Of a stretch of 64,000 bases of DNA, positions 41,459 through 51,713 are shown piece by piece. The first letter of the stretch is position 1. The number at the start of each line of letters is the position of its first letter. The position numbers and the translations under genes are program-made. The notes beneath the pieces were generated by a model. That model did not search any database, was not told the DNA's origin, and was given only the letters and a program-made list of their open reading frames with translations. The DNA is from Chryseobacterium sp. C-71 (GTDB taxonomy: Bacteria; Bacteroidota; Bacteroidia; Flavobacteriales; Weeksellaceae), in assembly GCF_020911865.1 (NCBI RefSeq), contig NZ_CP087131.1, positions 2,294,001-2,358,000 on the forward strand, given 5' to 3'.

Positions 41459-42481
41459 ATGACGTATCTCGTTACGGGAGGAAGCGGATTTATTGGTTCT
41501 CACTTGATCGAAGAATTATTGAAACACGGACATTCTGTCATAAACATTGACAATTTTGATGATTTCTATGATTATAAGGTGAAAATTAAAAATACTTTAG
41601 ATTCTCTTGAAAAAAATATTGATTTTGAATTTTCCGACAAGCAAAATGATATCGAAAAGTTAATTTCTATTTCAAAATCAGAACATTACACATTATATTA
41701 TCAGGATATCAGAGATAAAAAAGGTTTAGAAAAAATATTTAATAATCATCAGTTTGATTTAATTATTCATCTAGCTGCACTTGCCGGAGTACGACCATCT
41801 ATTGAAAGACCTTTAGAATATGAGGAAGTCAACGTTCGAGGAACAATGAATCTCTGGGAATTATGCAACCAATTTGGAATTAAAAAATTCATCTGCGCCT
41901 CTTCCTCAAGTGTTTACGGAAACAATGAGAAAACTCCTTTTTCAGAAACCGATAATGTAGACCAGCCCATTTCCCCTTACGCTGCAACCAAAAAATGTGG
42001 TGAAATTTTAGGTCATGTTTATCACAGCCTTTATCATGTCGATATGATTCAGCTAAGGTTTTTTACAGTTTACGGACCGAGACAAAGACCTGATTTAGCG
42101 ATACATAAATTCACAAAACTTATTTCAGAAAACAAAGAAATCCCTTTCTACGGCGACGGAAACACCGCAAGAGATTACACATACATCGACGATATCATTG
42201 ATGGAATTATGAAATCAATCGATTATTTAGAAAAAAATTCTAACGTGTACGAAATTATTAATCTGGGGGAAAGCGAAGTCATCAAGCTGTCTGAAATGTT
42301 GTCTGCTATCGAGCAAAATCTTGACAAAATTGCCATAAAAAAAATACTGCCAATGCAACAGGGCGATGTGCAGAAAACCAATGCTGACATTACAAAAGCT
42401 AGAAATCTGCTTGGTTACGCCCCCACAACAAACTTCCAAAATGGCACAAAAAAATTTATGGAATGGTTTTTGAGAAAATGA
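41459..42481 (+). CDS. NAD-dependent epimerase/dehydratase (UDP-glucuronate 4-epimerase-like)
   Basis: Extended SDR enzyme, 340 residues from the ATG at 41459. Rossmann motif TGGSGFIGSHLIEELL (about 5-20), the Ser/Thr in ASSSSVYGNNEKTPF, and the catalytic YxxxK in SPYAATKKCGE (Y about 172). The LRFFTVYGPRQRPDLAIHKF block (about 196-215) is typical of UDP-glucuronate 4-epimerases and related enzymes. It makes sugar nucleotides for surface polysaccharides. There are no other polysaccharide genes nearby, so the product's use is unknown. Single gene. Confidence 0.88.
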   Translation: MTYLVTGGSGFIGSHLIEELLKHGHSVINIDNFDDFYDYKVKIKNTLDSLEKNIDFEFSDKQNDIEKLISISKSEHYTLYYQDIRDKKGLEKIFNNHQFDLIIHLAALAGVRPSIERPLEYEEVNVRGTMNLWELCNQFGIKKFICASSSSVYGNNEKTPFSETDNVDQPISPYAATKKCGEILGHVYHSLYHVDMIQLRFFTVYGPRQRPDLAIHKFTKLISENKEIPFYGDGNTARDYTYIDDIIDGIMKSIDYLEKNSNVYEIINLGESEVIKLSEMLSAIEQNLDKIAIKKILPMQQGDVQKTNADITKARNLLGYAPTTNFQNGTKKFMEWFLRK

Positions 42482-42595
42482 CATCAATCTACAGCAATCA
42501 CGCTCACAAAAGCATTTGCAGTAGACATAGACAAAATTTAATAAAAGAATTGAAAATCAAGTCATAAAAAAAGTTTATAATATAACCTATTTTTA

Positions 42596-42603
42596 TACTT
42601 TTG
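42596..42603 (+). promoter_or_regulatory. -7 box for the DUF2795-type gene
   Basis: TACTTTTG, 15 bases before the ATG at 42619. It matches TAnnTTTG, and excludes the TTG at 42601 as start. Confidence 0.6.
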
Positions 42604-42618
42604 CAAAAAATAAAAATT

Positions 42619-42840
42619 ATGTACTGGACATTAGAATTAGCTTCATACCTAAGCGACGCACCTTGGCCGATGACAAAGGCAGAACTTATCGACTACGCAA
42701 TCAGAACTGGTGCACCCATGGAAGTTGTAGAAAACCTTCAGGCGATTGAAGATGAAGGAGAAGTTTACGATGCTATTGATGAAATATGGGCCGACTATCC
42801 TACGGACGAAGATTATCTTTGGAACGAGGACGAATATTAA
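42619..42840 (+). CDS. DUF2795 family small protein
   Basis: 73-residue acidic protein of the DUF2795 type (LASYLSDAPWPMTKAELIDY, with the family spacing of a small helical domain). The start is ATG 42619, giving MYWTLELASYLSDA. The upstream in-frame TTG lies in the promoter. It ends in an acidic stretch (DEDYLWNEDEY). Function unknown. It lies between the epimerase and secA genes with its own promoter. Confidence 0.8.
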   Translation: MYWTLELASYLSDAPWPMTKAELIDYAIRTGAPMEVVENLQAIEDEGEVYDAIDEIWADYPTDEDYLWNEDEY

Positions 42841-42841
42841 T

Positions 42842-42881
42842 AAAAAGCATTAGGCTTTAGGCAATACGCTTAAAGCTTTTT
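42842..42881 (+). terminator. Possible terminator after the DUF2795-type gene
   Basis: AAAAAGC (42842-42848) pairs with GCTTTTT (42875-42881), with an inner stem from TTTAGGC and GCTTAAA (one mismatch). The T-rich part is inside the stem, and no clean T tract follows. Confidence 0.4.
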
Positions 42882-42954
42882 CAATAATAACATACACCAT
42901 CGAGTGTAATTTAATATGCTTAAAGCCTGAGGTTTTGAGCTTAAAACAAATTCT

Positions 42955-45900
42955 ATGAGTTTTTTAAATAAAGTTCTTAAAGGGTTTTTGGGAGACAAAA
43001 AAGCGCAGGACCTAAAAGAAGTAAAAAAAGTTGTAACAAAAATCAAATCTGTTGAGCCAGCCATTGGAGAATTATCTGATGATGGTTTGAGAGAAAAGAC
43101 CGCTGAATTTAAATCTAAAATTAAAGAAGCGACCAATACGATTACAACTCAGATAGAAGAAATCAAAGAGCAGATCAAAAACTCAAAAAATGTTGATGAG
43201 AAAGAAGCTCTTTTCTCTAAAATAGAAGCTTTGAAAAAAGATTCTTATGAGATTGAAGAAAAAGTTCTTTTACAGGTTCTTCCAGAAGCTTTTGCGTTGA
43301 TCAAAGAAACATCTAGAAGATGGGCTCAAAACGGAGAAATCCGTGTAACGGCTACAGATTGGGATAAAGAACTTGCTGCAACTAAAGATTTCGTTGAAAT
43401 TCAAGGAAATGAAGCAGTTTGGAAAAACTCATGGGACGCTGCAGGAACACCTGTAAACTGGGACATGGTACATTATGATACTCAGTTTATTGGTGGTGTG
43501 ATTCTTCACAGCGGTAAAATTGCTGAGATGGCAACAGGTGAAGGTAAAACTTTGGTAGGAACACTTCCAATTTACCTAAACGCACTTCCTGAAAGAGGCG
43601 TACACGTTGTAACGGTGAATGATTATCTGGCAAAGCGTGACTCCGCTTGGATGGGACCTTTGTACCAATTCCACGGAATGTCTATCGACTGTATCGACAA
43701 TCACCAACCCAACTCAGACGGAAGAAGAAAAGCATACAATTCAGATATTACTTACGGAACCAACAACGAATTTGGTTTTGATTATCTAAGAGACAACATG
43801 GTGGCTTCCCCTTCAGAATTGGTACAGAGAGAATTGAACTTTGCGATTGTGGATGAGGTTGACTCTGTATTGGTGGATGACGCAAGAACACCTTTGATCA
43901 TTTCTGGTCCGGTTCCTCAGGGAGACAGACAGGAATTTGATGTTCTTAAACCTTCTATCGACAGAATTGTTGAAGTTCAGAAAAAAACCGTTTCTGCAAT
44001 TTTCAATGAAGCTAAAAAATTAATTGCTGCTGGAAAAACTAAAGAAGGAGGATTTAAATTGCTTCAGGCTTACAGAGGCTTACCAAAAAACAGACAGTTA
44101 ATTAAGTTTTTATCAGAAAGCGGAAACCGTGCATTGCTTCAAAAAACTGAAGCTCAGTACATGGCTGACAACAACCGTGATATGCCGATTGTAGATCAGG
44201 ATTTATATTTCGTTATTGAAGAAAAAAACAATCAGGTTGATTTGACGGATAAAGGTGTAGAATATATGTCTCAGGGTAACTCTGATGCTAACTTCTTCGT
44301 TCTTCCGGATATCGGAACTGAGATTGCTGAAGTAGAAGCTAAAAATTTATCTAAAGAAGAAGAATTCGAAGCTAAAGAAAAACTATTCTCTGATTTTGCT
44401 GAAAAGTCTGAGCGTGTTCACACGATGAGCCAATTATTGAAAGCATACACATTGTTTGAAAAAGATGATGAGTATGTAGTGATCGATGGCGAAGTGAAAA
44501 TCGTTGATGAACAGACAGGTCGTATCATGGAAGGAAGACGTTATTCTGACGGACTTCACCAGGCGATTGAAGCTAAAGAAAGTGTGAAAATCGAAGCAGC
44601 AACTCAGACATTTGCAACGGTTACTCTTCAAAATTACTTCCGTATGTACAACAAACTTGCGGGGATGACGGGTACAGCAGAAACTGAAGCTGGCGAACTT
44701 TGGCAGATTTATAAATTAGATGTGGTGGTAATTCCTACCAACCGTCCTATTCAGAGACATGATAAGCAGGATTTGGTTTTCAAAACCAACAGAGAAAAAT
44801 ACAACGCTGTAATTGAAGAAATTGAAAACTTAACATCTGCCGGAAGACCAGTATTGGTGGGTACGACTTCAGTTGAGATTTCACAGTTGCTTTCAAAAGC
44901 ACTTCAGTTAAGAAAAATTCAGCACCAGGTGTTGAATGCGAAACTTCACAAGAAAGAAGCAGAAATCGTTGCAGGAGCTGGTCAGCCGGGAGTTGTAACG
45001 ATTGCAACCAACATGGCGGGTCGTGGTACCGATATTAAGCTTTCAAAAGAAGTGAAAGAATCTGGTGGTTTAGCGATCATCGGAACAGAAAGACATGATT
45101 CTAGACGTGTTGACAGACAGTTGAGAGGTAGAGCGGGACGTCAGGGAGATCCGGGAAGTTCGCAGTTCTATGTTTCTTTGGAAGACAACCTGATGCGTTT
45201 ATTTGGTTCTGAAAGAATTGCTAAAATGATGGACAGAATGGGTCATAAAGATGGCGAAGTGATTCAGCATTCTATGATTTCTAAGTCTATCGAGAGAGCT
45301 CAGAAAAAAGTAGAAGAAAACAACTTCGGAACAAGAAAGAGACTTCTTGAGTACGATGATGTAATGAATAAGCAGCGTGATGTAATCTACAAGAGAAGAA
45401 AGAACGCATTGTTCGGAGATCACCTGAAGTACGATATCACCAACATGATTTTTGATGTTTCAAATTCTATCGTGGCTAAAGGTAAAGCAACCGGAAACTT
45501 TAAAGATTTTGAATTTGAAGTGATTAAAAACTTCACCATGGAATCTCCGGTTTCTGAAAATGATTTTAAATCTAAACAAATTCCTGAATTGACAGACCTT
45601 CTTTTCAAAGCTGCTCAGGCTGACTATGATATGAAGCTGAATCTTCTGAAAGAAAAATCATTTCCTATTATCGAGAATGTGTATCAGAATCAGGGTTCAA
45701 TGTTTAAAATGATTCAGGTTCCTTTCACAGACGGAGTGAAAACTTTGACGATCGTTACCGATTTGAAAGAAGCTCACGATACTAACTGTGATAGCTTAAT
45801 CAATGATTTTGAAAAGAATATTACTTTATCTATCATCGATGAAAACTGGAAACTTCACCTTCGTGAAATGGATGATTTGAGAAAATCTTCTCAAGGAGCT

Positions 45901-46026
45901 GTTTACGAGCAGAAAGATCCGTTGGTAATTTACAAACAAGAATCTTTCCATTTGTTCAGCGAAATGGTTGACAAAATGAACAAAGAAATTATATCATTCT
46001 TATACAGAGGAGAAATTCCCGCATAG
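42955..46026 (+). CDS. secA: Protein translocase subunit SecA
   Basis: SecA ATPase motor for Sec-dependent export, 1023 residues. Longer than E. coli SecA (901), as usual in Bacteroidetes, because of N-terminal and mid-protein insertions. Walker [12 protein letters not shown] (about 198-208), [19 protein letters not shown] (about 302-320) and the helicase-2 motif [13 protein letters not shown] (about 684-696) are present. The C-terminus ends FLYRGEIPA. The usual zinc-binding CxCxSG tail for SecB/phospholipid contacts is absent. It is monocistronic, with a terminator just after. Confidence 0.98.
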   Translation: MSFLNKVLKGFLGDKKAQDLKEVKKVVTKIKSVEPAIGELSDDGLREKTAEFKSKIKEATNTITTQIEEIKEQIKNSKNVDEKEALFSKIEALKKDSYEIEEKVLLQVLPEAFALIKETSRRWAQNGEIRVTATDWDKELAATKDFVEIQGNEAVWKNSWDAAGTPVNWDMVHYDTQFIGGVILHSGKIAEMATGEGKTLVGTLPIYLNALPERGVHVVTVNDYLAKRDSAWMGPLYQFHGMSIDCIDNHQPNSDGRRKAYNSDITYGTNNEFGFDYLRDNMVASPSELVQRELNFAIVDEVDSVLVDDARTPLIISGPVPQGDRQEFDVLKPSIDRIVEVQKKTVSAIFNEAKKLIAAGKTKEGGFKLLQAYRGLPKNRQLIKFLSESGNRALLQKTEAQYMADNNRDMPIVDQDLYFVIEEKNNQVDLTDKGVEYMSQGNSDANFFVLPDIGTEIAEVEAKNLSKEEEFEAKEKLFSDFAEKSERVHTMSQLLKAYTLFEKDDEYVVIDGEVKIVDEQTGRIMEGRRYSDGLHQAIEAKESVKIEAATQTFATVTLQNYFRMYNKLAGMTGTAETEAGELWQIYKLDVVVIPTNRPIQRHDKQDLVFKTNREKYNAVIEEIENLTSAGRPVLVGTTSVEISQLLSKALQLRKIQHQVLNAKLHKKEAEIVAGAGQPGVVTIATNMAGRGTDIKLSKEVKESGGLAIIGTERHDSRRVDRQLRGRAGRQGDPGSSQFYVSLEDNLMRLFGSERIAKMMDRMGHKDGEVIQHSMISKSIERAQKKVEENNFGTRKRLLEYDDVMNKQRDVIYKRRKNALFGDHLKYDITNMIFDVSNSIVAKGKATGNFKDFEFEVIKNFTMESPVSENDFKSKQIPELTDLLFKAAQADYDMKLNLLKEKSFPIIENVYQNQGSMFKMIQVPFTDGVKTLTIVTDLKEAHDTNCDSLINDFEKNITLSIIDENWKLHLREMDDLRKSSQGAVYEQKDPLVIYKQESFHLFSEMVDKMNKEIISFLYRGEIPA

Positions 46027-46047
46027 AATTTATTTTTATATAAAATC

Positions 46048-46082
46048 AAGTCCTGTTGAAAATCTCAGCAGGACTTTTTATT
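46048..46082 (+). terminator. Terminator after secA
   Basis: AGTCCTG (46049-46055) pairs with CAGGACT (46069-46075), then TTTTTA. Confidence 0.8.
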
Positions 46083-46147
46083 TGGAATAAATATTAATAA
46101 TCTGATAAAAATCACAATTTATGCTAATTTAGAATAATTAAAAACAA

Positions 46148-46155
46148 TATATTTG
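46148..46155 (+). promoter_or_regulatory. -7 box for the first TonB receptor gene
   Basis: TATATTTG, 18 bases before the ATG at 46174. It overlaps the TTG at 46153, which is therefore not the start codon. Confidence 0.6.
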
Positions 46156-46173
46156 CAAAAAAATAAATCTTTC

Positions 46174-48303
46174 ATGAAAAAGCTATTGGTTTGCGCATCG
46201 GTTTTAGGCTCTATGTTATCGTTTGCACAGGAAAAAGATACTATAAAATCTAATGAAATTGATGAAGTTGTTGTTACCGGATACTTGACAAAAGACAGTC
46301 AATCGGCAAACAAAATGCCACTAAAAGATATTGAAAATCCTCAGGTTTATAATACTGTAAATAAAAACGTAATTAAAGAGCAGGTTGTTACAAACTTTAA
46401 TGATGCTCTTAAAAACATTACTGGTATTGCAAGACTTTGGGAATCGACAGGTAGAGGAAATGACGGAGGAGAATATTACTCTATGAGAGGTTTTTCTTTA
46501 CAGCCAAATCTTATCAACGGAATGCCTGCATTCAACAACGGAACTTTAGATCCTGCAGGAATTGAAGTGATTGAAGCAATCAAAGGTCCTTCTGGAACAC
46601 TTTACGGAGGTAGCGTAATTTCTTACGGAGGATTGCTAAATGTTGTAACTAAAAAACCATACAATCATTTCGGAGGTGAAGTAGGATACGTTACGGGAAG
46701 CTACGGTCTAAACAGGGTAACAGCGGATGTAAATACTCCAGTAGGAAAAAATATGTACGCAAGAGTAAATGCAGCATACCAAAAGCAAAACTCATTTCAG
46801 GATGCAGGTTACAGCGAATCTATCTATGTAAACCCATCAATTAAATACGTTGTAAATAACAGATTGACTTTCTTCGTAAATACTGAAATTAAGAAGTCTG
46901 ACGCAGCAAATGCACCTATGATTTTCTTAAGCAGATACAGTCCGCTTTCTTTTAATTCTATTGATCTATTTGAGCAGAATTACAAAAATTCTTACACTTC
47001 AAATGATTTAAGCATTAAGAATTCTTCCTTCAACATCCAAGCTCAAGCTCAATATAAAATTTCAGATAACTGGACTTCAAGCACCATCGTTTCAAGAGGA
47101 AATACAAAAACTGATGGATACAATCATTATTTGTGGGATTCTTCAAACGGAAATGAATTTACAAGATTTATCTCAAAACTAGGTGGAGAAACGAACACAA
47201 CAGCAATTCAACAAAATTTTGTAGGAAGCTTCAATATTGGAAATGTGAAAAATAAACTTCTATTTGGTTTAGATTATTTCCAAAGAGAATTTTTGCTTGG
47301 CGGAACAGGTTGGGCAGGATTTGGAACCATCTCATTGATTAACCAATCAGACACTAGTGCAGGAATGTTAAACAAAGGAGCTGTAGATAACGCTTTGGCA
47401 ACAACTTCTCAAGCAATAGGAAGTATGGAAACTAAAATTTACAGCGCATATGTTTCAGATGTTGTCAACATTCTTCCTAATTTATCTGCAATGTTAAGCG
47501 TTAGAATGGATTATTTTACAGGAAATCCAACAGCTTATGCTGTAGAGAAATCTAAAAACACAACAACTTTTTCTCCAAAATTAGGTTTGGTTTATCAGCC
47601 AATTCAAGATAAGCTTTCCATTTTTGCAAATTACATGAATGGTTTCCAAAATGTTGAGCCTGTAGAAAATACAGATCTAAGCGGAAATAAGTCATTTGTA
47701 TATTTTGATCCTGAACATGCCAATCAATGGGAAGTAGGAACAAAGGCCAGCTTGATTAAAGATAAATTGTCAGTTACTGCAAGTTATTACAACATTTTGG
47801 TAAAAGACAAAGTAATGGCAGATCCTACCAATCCTTTGGCAAGTATTCAAGGAGGAGAGGTTGAAAGTAAAGGTTTTGAAATTAGCGTAGTAGGAAGTCC
47901 GGTTGCAGGATTAAATGTAATTGCAGGTTTCAGCCAAAACATCAGTGAAGTTACTGTAGGAGATCCAACTTACGTAGGATACCGCCCTGAAGAAGCAGGT
48001 CCGAGAAACATTTTCAACTTCTGGGCAAACTATAAAGTTCAAGATGGTGCATTAAGAAACGTTGGTGTAGGTTTCGGAGCAAATTCTGCAAGTAACCTTT
48101 ACACATTAAATAGAGCTGGAATCGGAACATTTACTATTCCAAGCTATGCAATTTTTAATACGGCACTTTCTTTTAATGAAGATAAATATAGTGTGATCTT
48201 AAAACTGGATAACATTGCCAATAAGAAATACTATTCAGGATGGTCAACGGTAACTCCTCAGAGATTAAGAACCTTATCCCTTAGTTTAAACTACAAATTT
48301 TAA
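46174..48303 (+). CDS. TonB-dependent siderophore receptor
   Basis: Outer-membrane ferric-siderophore receptor, 709 residues from the ATG at 46174. Signal peptide MKKLLVCASVLGSMLSFA, a TonB-box-like segment (EIDEVVVTGY), plug domain (YYSMRGFSLQPNLINGMPAF, IEVIEAIKGPSGTLYGG) and a 22-strand barrel ending in aromatic NYKF. The siderophore is unknown. It is followed by a terminator and then a PepSY gene: receptor-PepSY module 1. Presumably iron-regulated, but no Fur box was recognised. Confidence 0.93.
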   Translation: MKKLLVCASVLGSMLSFAQEKDTIKSNEIDEVVVTGYLTKDSQSANKMPLKDIENPQVYNTVNKNVIKEQVVTNFNDALKNITGIARLWESTGRGNDGGEYYSMRGFSLQPNLINGMPAFNNGTLDPAGIEVIEAIKGPSGTLYGGSVISYGGLLNVVTKKPYNHFGGEVGYVTGSYGLNRVTADVNTPVGKNMYARVNAAYQKQNSFQDAGYSESIYVNPSIKYVVNNRLTFFVNTEIKKSDAANAPMIFLSRYSPLSFNSIDLFEQNYKNSYTSNDLSIKNSSFNIQAQAQYKISDNWTSSTIVSRGNTKTDGYNHYLWDSSNGNEFTRFISKLGGETNTTAIQQNFVGSFNIGNVKNKLLFGLDYFQREFLLGGTGWAGFGTISLINQSDTSAGMLNKGAVDNALATTSQAIGSMETKIYSAYVSDVVNILPNLSAMLSVRMDYFTGNPTAYAVEKSKNTTTFSPKLGLVYQPIQDKLSIFANYMNGFQNVEPVENTDLSGNKSFVYFDPEHANQWEVGTKASLIKDKLSVTASYYNILVKDKVMADPTNPLASIQGGEVESKGFEISVVGSPVAGLNVIAGFSQNISEVTVGDPTYVGYRPEEAGPRNIFNFWANYKVQDGALRNVGVGFGANSASNLYTLNRAGIGTFTIPSYAIFNTALSFNEDKYSVILKLDNIANKKYYSGWSTVTPQRLRTLSLSLNYKF

Positions 48304-48310
48304 ATATTTA

Positions 48311-48337
48311 AAAGCTAGCCAATGGCTAGCTTTTTTT
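48311..48337 (+). terminator. Hairpin between receptor 1 and PepSY 1
   Basis: AAGCTAGCC (48312-48320) and GGCTAGCTT (48324-48332) with seven T, ending only 3 bases before the PepSY ATG. It should reduce downstream expression, or act as a start-codon-proximal structure. Confidence 0.75.
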
Positions 48338-48339
48338 AT

Positions 48340-49542
48340 ATGAAGAAGAAACATCATCATAAAAAGAAATCTTCGTTTATAAAAAAATGGTCTGCCAAAC
48401 TGCATTTGTGGTTTGGTTTATCTGTTGGAATCATCGTATTCATCGTTTCTTTGACGGGTACGATGTATGTCTTCAAAGATGAGATTCAGAGTCACCTTAG
48501 GAAAGATGCGATCTATGTTAAGAAAGAATCCATCATTGCAAAGCCTATGTCTATTGAAGTGCTTCGTGAGAAAGTTTCATTAGAGGTAAATGAAAAATAT
48601 CCGATTAGCTCTGTGGAGATTCCTTTAGATAAAAATAAATCTTACGAATTTCTCTACTACGAAAAAGACAAAAAAGCCTGGAATTATTTTGATGAAGTGA
48701 AAATCAACAAATTGGTTTATGTAAACCAGTACACTGGAGAAATTCTGGGGATTTATAATGAAAAATATGACCTCTTCCCTATTTTAAAATCCATACACTG
48801 GAGTTTGTTACTAAAGGCTGACTTGGGAAAATATGTAGTAGGAATTCCGGTTGTTCTGTTTATCATCATGCTCATCACGGGAATCATTCTATGGTGGCCA
48901 AAAAATAAAAAAATGAGAAAAGGACGTTTTTCGTTTGACTGGAAGAACGTAAAAACTTGGAAACGTAAAAACTACGATCTTCATAATGTTTTAGGATTTT
49001 ATGTTTCATTTATTGCTTTAATCATGAGCCTTTCAGGAATTTATTTCGCATATCCCTGGGTGAAAAATGCATTCAATTTTACATTATCCGGTTCGGTTGA
49101 TTTGCCTAAAGAAAAAGAAGCTAAATCTCCTGATTCACTTTTAGCAAAAAACAACTTGGTTTTTGATCTTACCGCTAGAGAGACCAAGAAATTATATGTA
49201 AGCTCGTCAAGTTTCAGAATTCCGTTAAACGGAAAAAATAAAAAAGGAAAAGATTTAAAAAACATTCCGGTGACCGTCTATGGTGAAGAAGGAAAATTTG
49301 CCATCAGAAATCAGTTAGCATTTGATAAATACTCAGGAAAACTATTATCTAATAAACCTCATCAGGAACTTAACACCGCAGAGAAATATGCTTACGCCAA
49401 TTATGATATTCACACAGGATCCTATTTCGGATTCATAGGAAAGATTATTTGGTTTATCGCAGGTCTGATCTGCACATCACTGCCTGTAACGGGATTTTTA
49501 ATATGGCTGGGGAAACAAAAGAAAAAAGGAATTAAAGCGTAA
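48340..49542 (+). CDS. PepSY-associated membrane protein (module 1)
   Basis: PepSY-TM family protein, 400 residues from the ATG at 48340. The N-terminus is strongly basic and His-rich (MKKKHHHKKKSSFIKKWSAK), then a membrane helix (about 26-45, GLSVGIIVFIVSLTGTMYVF). The PepSY domain is KYPISSVEIPLDKNKSY and on, followed by three further helices and the conserved WWPKNKKMRKGRFSFDWKN and YDIHTGSYFGFIGKIIWF. Such proteins often act with siderophore receptors, and some are ferric-siderophore reductases. An ATG at 48322 lies inside the terminator and is an unlikely start. Followed 2 bases later by receptor 2. Confidence 0.87.
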   Translation: MKKKHHHKKKSSFIKKWSAKLHLWFGLSVGIIVFIVSLTGTMYVFKDEIQSHLRKDAIYVKKESIIAKPMSIEVLREKVSLEVNEKYPISSVEIPLDKNKSYEFLYYEKDKKAWNYFDEVKINKLVYVNQYTGEILGIYNEKYDLFPILKSIHWSLLLKADLGKYVVGIPVVLFIIMLITGIILWWPKNKKMRKGRFSFDWKNVKTWKRKNYDLHNVLGFYVSFIALIMSLSGIYFAYPWVKNAFNFTLSGSVDLPKEKEAKSPDSLLAKNNLVFDLTARETKKLYVSSSSFRIPLNGKNKKGKDLKNIPVTVYGEEGKFAIRNQLAFDKYSGKLLSNKPHQELNTAEKYAYANYDIHTGSYFGFIGKIIWFIAGLICTSLPVTGFLIWLGKQKKKGIKA

Positions 49543-49544
49543 TC

Positions 49545-51662
49545 ATGAAGAAAATCATTTTATCTGTAGCATCTTTAGCTACTGTCACAACATTTGCTCA
49601 ACAAAAAGATTCTTTACAGGTTAAAGACGTAGACGAAGTGGTCATGACGGCTTCCAGAAAAAGCGAAAACATCAAAGAAATACCAAGTTCAGTTACGATT
49701 GTCGGTGAAAAGCAGGTGCAGTCGCAATTAACGGTTAACTCAGATATTACAAGTATTTTACAGTATACGGTTCCGAGTTTGGCGACAAGCTCAGGACAGA
49801 CTTCAAATACCGGACAAACGTTGAGAGGACGCCAGGTTTTGGTATTAATTGATGGAATTCCGCAATCTACACCGCTTCGAAACGGAGCGAGAGACTTACG
49901 AGTAATTGATCCTACTGTTATCGAAAGAATTGAAGTGATCAAAGGTGCTTCATCAATCTATGGAAACGGTGCAGACGGAGGAATTATCAATTACATTACA
50001 AGAAAAAGCAAATCAGATAAAAAGATTTCCGGAATTTCTCAAGTTGGCATTACCGGACAGCCTTACGGAGGAACTCTTGGTGTCCGAGCCAGTCAGTTTT
50101 TATCCGGAAAAATCACAGATAAATTCGATTATGTAGCTTTTTTCGCTTACGAAAGAACTGGGTACATGAAAGATGCAGATGGAATCAATTTAAGTCCAAC
50201 GTACAGTCCTGCAAAAATGGATAACTACAACGGAATGTTGAAATTAGGCTATAACTTTAATGAAAATCAAAGAATTGAAGCGTCTTACATTGGTTATGCT
50301 TCAAAATCTGATCTTAATTTAGGTTTAAAAACAGGAAAATATGGTTCAATCCCAACGATTGGTGAAGGTGAAAGCAAAAACTTAGACACAACACCGCAAG
50401 GAACACCAAGAAATCATAATTTTAAAATCAGCTACGACAATAAGAATATATTTTGGAACACCTCACTCAATCTCAACCTTTATCTGCAGGATTTCAGAAC
50501 CGTTTACGGATATAGCGACACTTTCTTGAACGGAGGTCAGTCTAATGTTATTTCAAATAAAAAAGGAGCAAGGCTTAATTTGGATACTCAATTGTGGAAT
50601 GCTAAAAATTCTCAGGGAGAAGTAATCTATGGAGTGGATATCCTGAATGACCAAACCGTTCAGAAACTCGAAGACGGCCGTTACTGGACTCCGGATATGG
50701 AAATGACCAACATTGCCCCTTTCCTATTGGTGAAAATTGATTTATTAAAGAAATTAACCATCAAAGGAGGACTTCGCTATGAAAACATGAAAGTAAAGGT
50801 GGGTGATTTTAACACTCTTTCATCACTAAAAGCCGACGGAACTTTCACCAAAAGTATTTTTGTAACAGGCGGAGAGCTGGAATACAATGCATTGGTTGCG
50901 AATCTTGGGCTTCGTTACAACATCAACCCGATGATCAATATTTTCGGAAGTTTTTCACAAGCATATTCAATTAACGAGTTGGGAAGAATTTTAAGAACCT
51001 CGACTTCTGATACCATCGCCAACCTTGAAACCAAACCAATCATCGTCAACAACTACGAATTGGGAGCAACAGGACAAATTACCAAATGGTTAAATTACGA
51101 AGTAACTTCTTATGTAAGCACATCAAAATTAGGAGCCACATTCATCCAAAGTCCAGACAGAGCGTTAACAATCCAGAGATCTCCCGAAGTCGTGTATGGT
51201 ATAGAAGGATTTTTACACTTCACTCCTGCAAAATGGATCAATTTCGGAGGAAGTTACAGCTGGATGGAAGGAATCACTTCTGTAAAAGATGACGGAGATT
51301 ATTCAACAAAAATTAATAACAGCAGAATTTCTGCACCGAAAGTTTTAGCATATGTTCAGGTAAAACCTACAGAAAAATTATCCGTGGGAGTAGATATGCT
51401 CAATGCCTTCAAACAAGACAGGTTTGACCCAAATGCAAAAACAGGATTGTATGTTTATGGTGAAGGTGAAGTGCCCGGCTACACGGTTTTCAACTTTAAA
51501 TCGAGCTATGATGTTAACCAAAACTGGAAAGTATCTTTAGGAGTAGAAAATGTGCTCAACAAAATGTACCAGCCTGCAATTGCATGGTGGGCAGCAAGAG
51601 ACGCAGACTTCACCAACTCATTAGGAATGCGTGGAACGTTCATGGTTGAATACAGATTTTAA
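49545..51662 (+). CDS. TonB-dependent receptor (module 2)
   Basis: Outer-membrane receptor, 705 residues. Signal peptide (MKKIILSVASLATVTTFAQQ), TonB box-like VDEVVMTASR, a plug domain with RGRQVLVLIDGIPQSTPLRN and IERIEVIKGASSIYGNGADG, and a barrel ending EYRF. It begins 2 bases after the PepSY 1 stop, so the two are co-transcribed. Not close in sequence to receptor 1, so each receptor probably recognises a different ligand. Pairs with the PepSY 2 gene downstream. Confidence 0.93.
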   Translation: MKKIILSVASLATVTTFAQQKDSLQVKDVDEVVMTASRKSENIKEIPSSVTIVGEKQVQSQLTVNSDITSILQYTVPSLATSSGQTSNTGQTLRGRQVLVLIDGIPQSTPLRNGARDLRVIDPTVIERIEVIKGASSIYGNGADGGIINYITRKSKSDKKISGISQVGITGQPYGGTLGVRASQFLSGKITDKFDYVAFFAYERTGYMKDADGINLSPTYSPAKMDNYNGMLKLGYNFNENQRIEASYIGYASKSDLNLGLKTGKYGSIPTIGEGESKNLDTTPQGTPRNHNFKISYDNKNIFWNTSLNLNLYLQDFRTVYGYSDTFLNGGQSNVISNKKGARLNLDTQLWNAKNSQGEVIYGVDILNDQTVQKLEDGRYWTPDMEMTNIAPFLLVKIDLLKKLTIKGGLRYENMKVKVGDFNTLSSLKADGTFTKSIFVTGGELEYNALVANLGLRYNINPMINIFGSFSQAYSINELGRILRTSTSDTIANLETKPIIVNNYELGATGQITKWLNYEVTSYVSTSKLGATFIQSPDRALTIQRSPEVVYGIEGFLHFTPAKWINFGGSYSWMEGITSVKDDGDYSTKINNSRISAPKVLAYVQVKPTEKLSVGVDMLNAFKQDRFDPNAKTGLYVYGEGEVPGYTVFNFKSSYDVNQNWKVSLGVENVLNKMYQPAIAWWAARDADFTNSLGMRGTFMVEYRF

Positions 51663-51688
51663 TTAATCTAAATAAAAACAGAAAATCT

Positions 51689-51696
51689 TATATTTG
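51689..51696 (+). promoter_or_regulatory. -7 box for the second PepSY gene
   Basis: TATATTTG, 17 bases before the ATG at 51714. It gives PepSY 2 its own transcript in addition to read-through. Confidence 0.55.
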
Positions 51697-51713
51697 CACA
51701 ACTTTAGGAATTC

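Noticed and set aside
42842..42945. Repeated GCTTAAAGC / GCTTTAGGC words upstream of secA
   Set aside because: Too short and irregular to be called a repeat family; part forms the weak terminator listed.
46153..46173. TTG start for the first TonB receptor
   Set aside because: It lies within TATATTTG; the signal peptide begins at ATG 46174.
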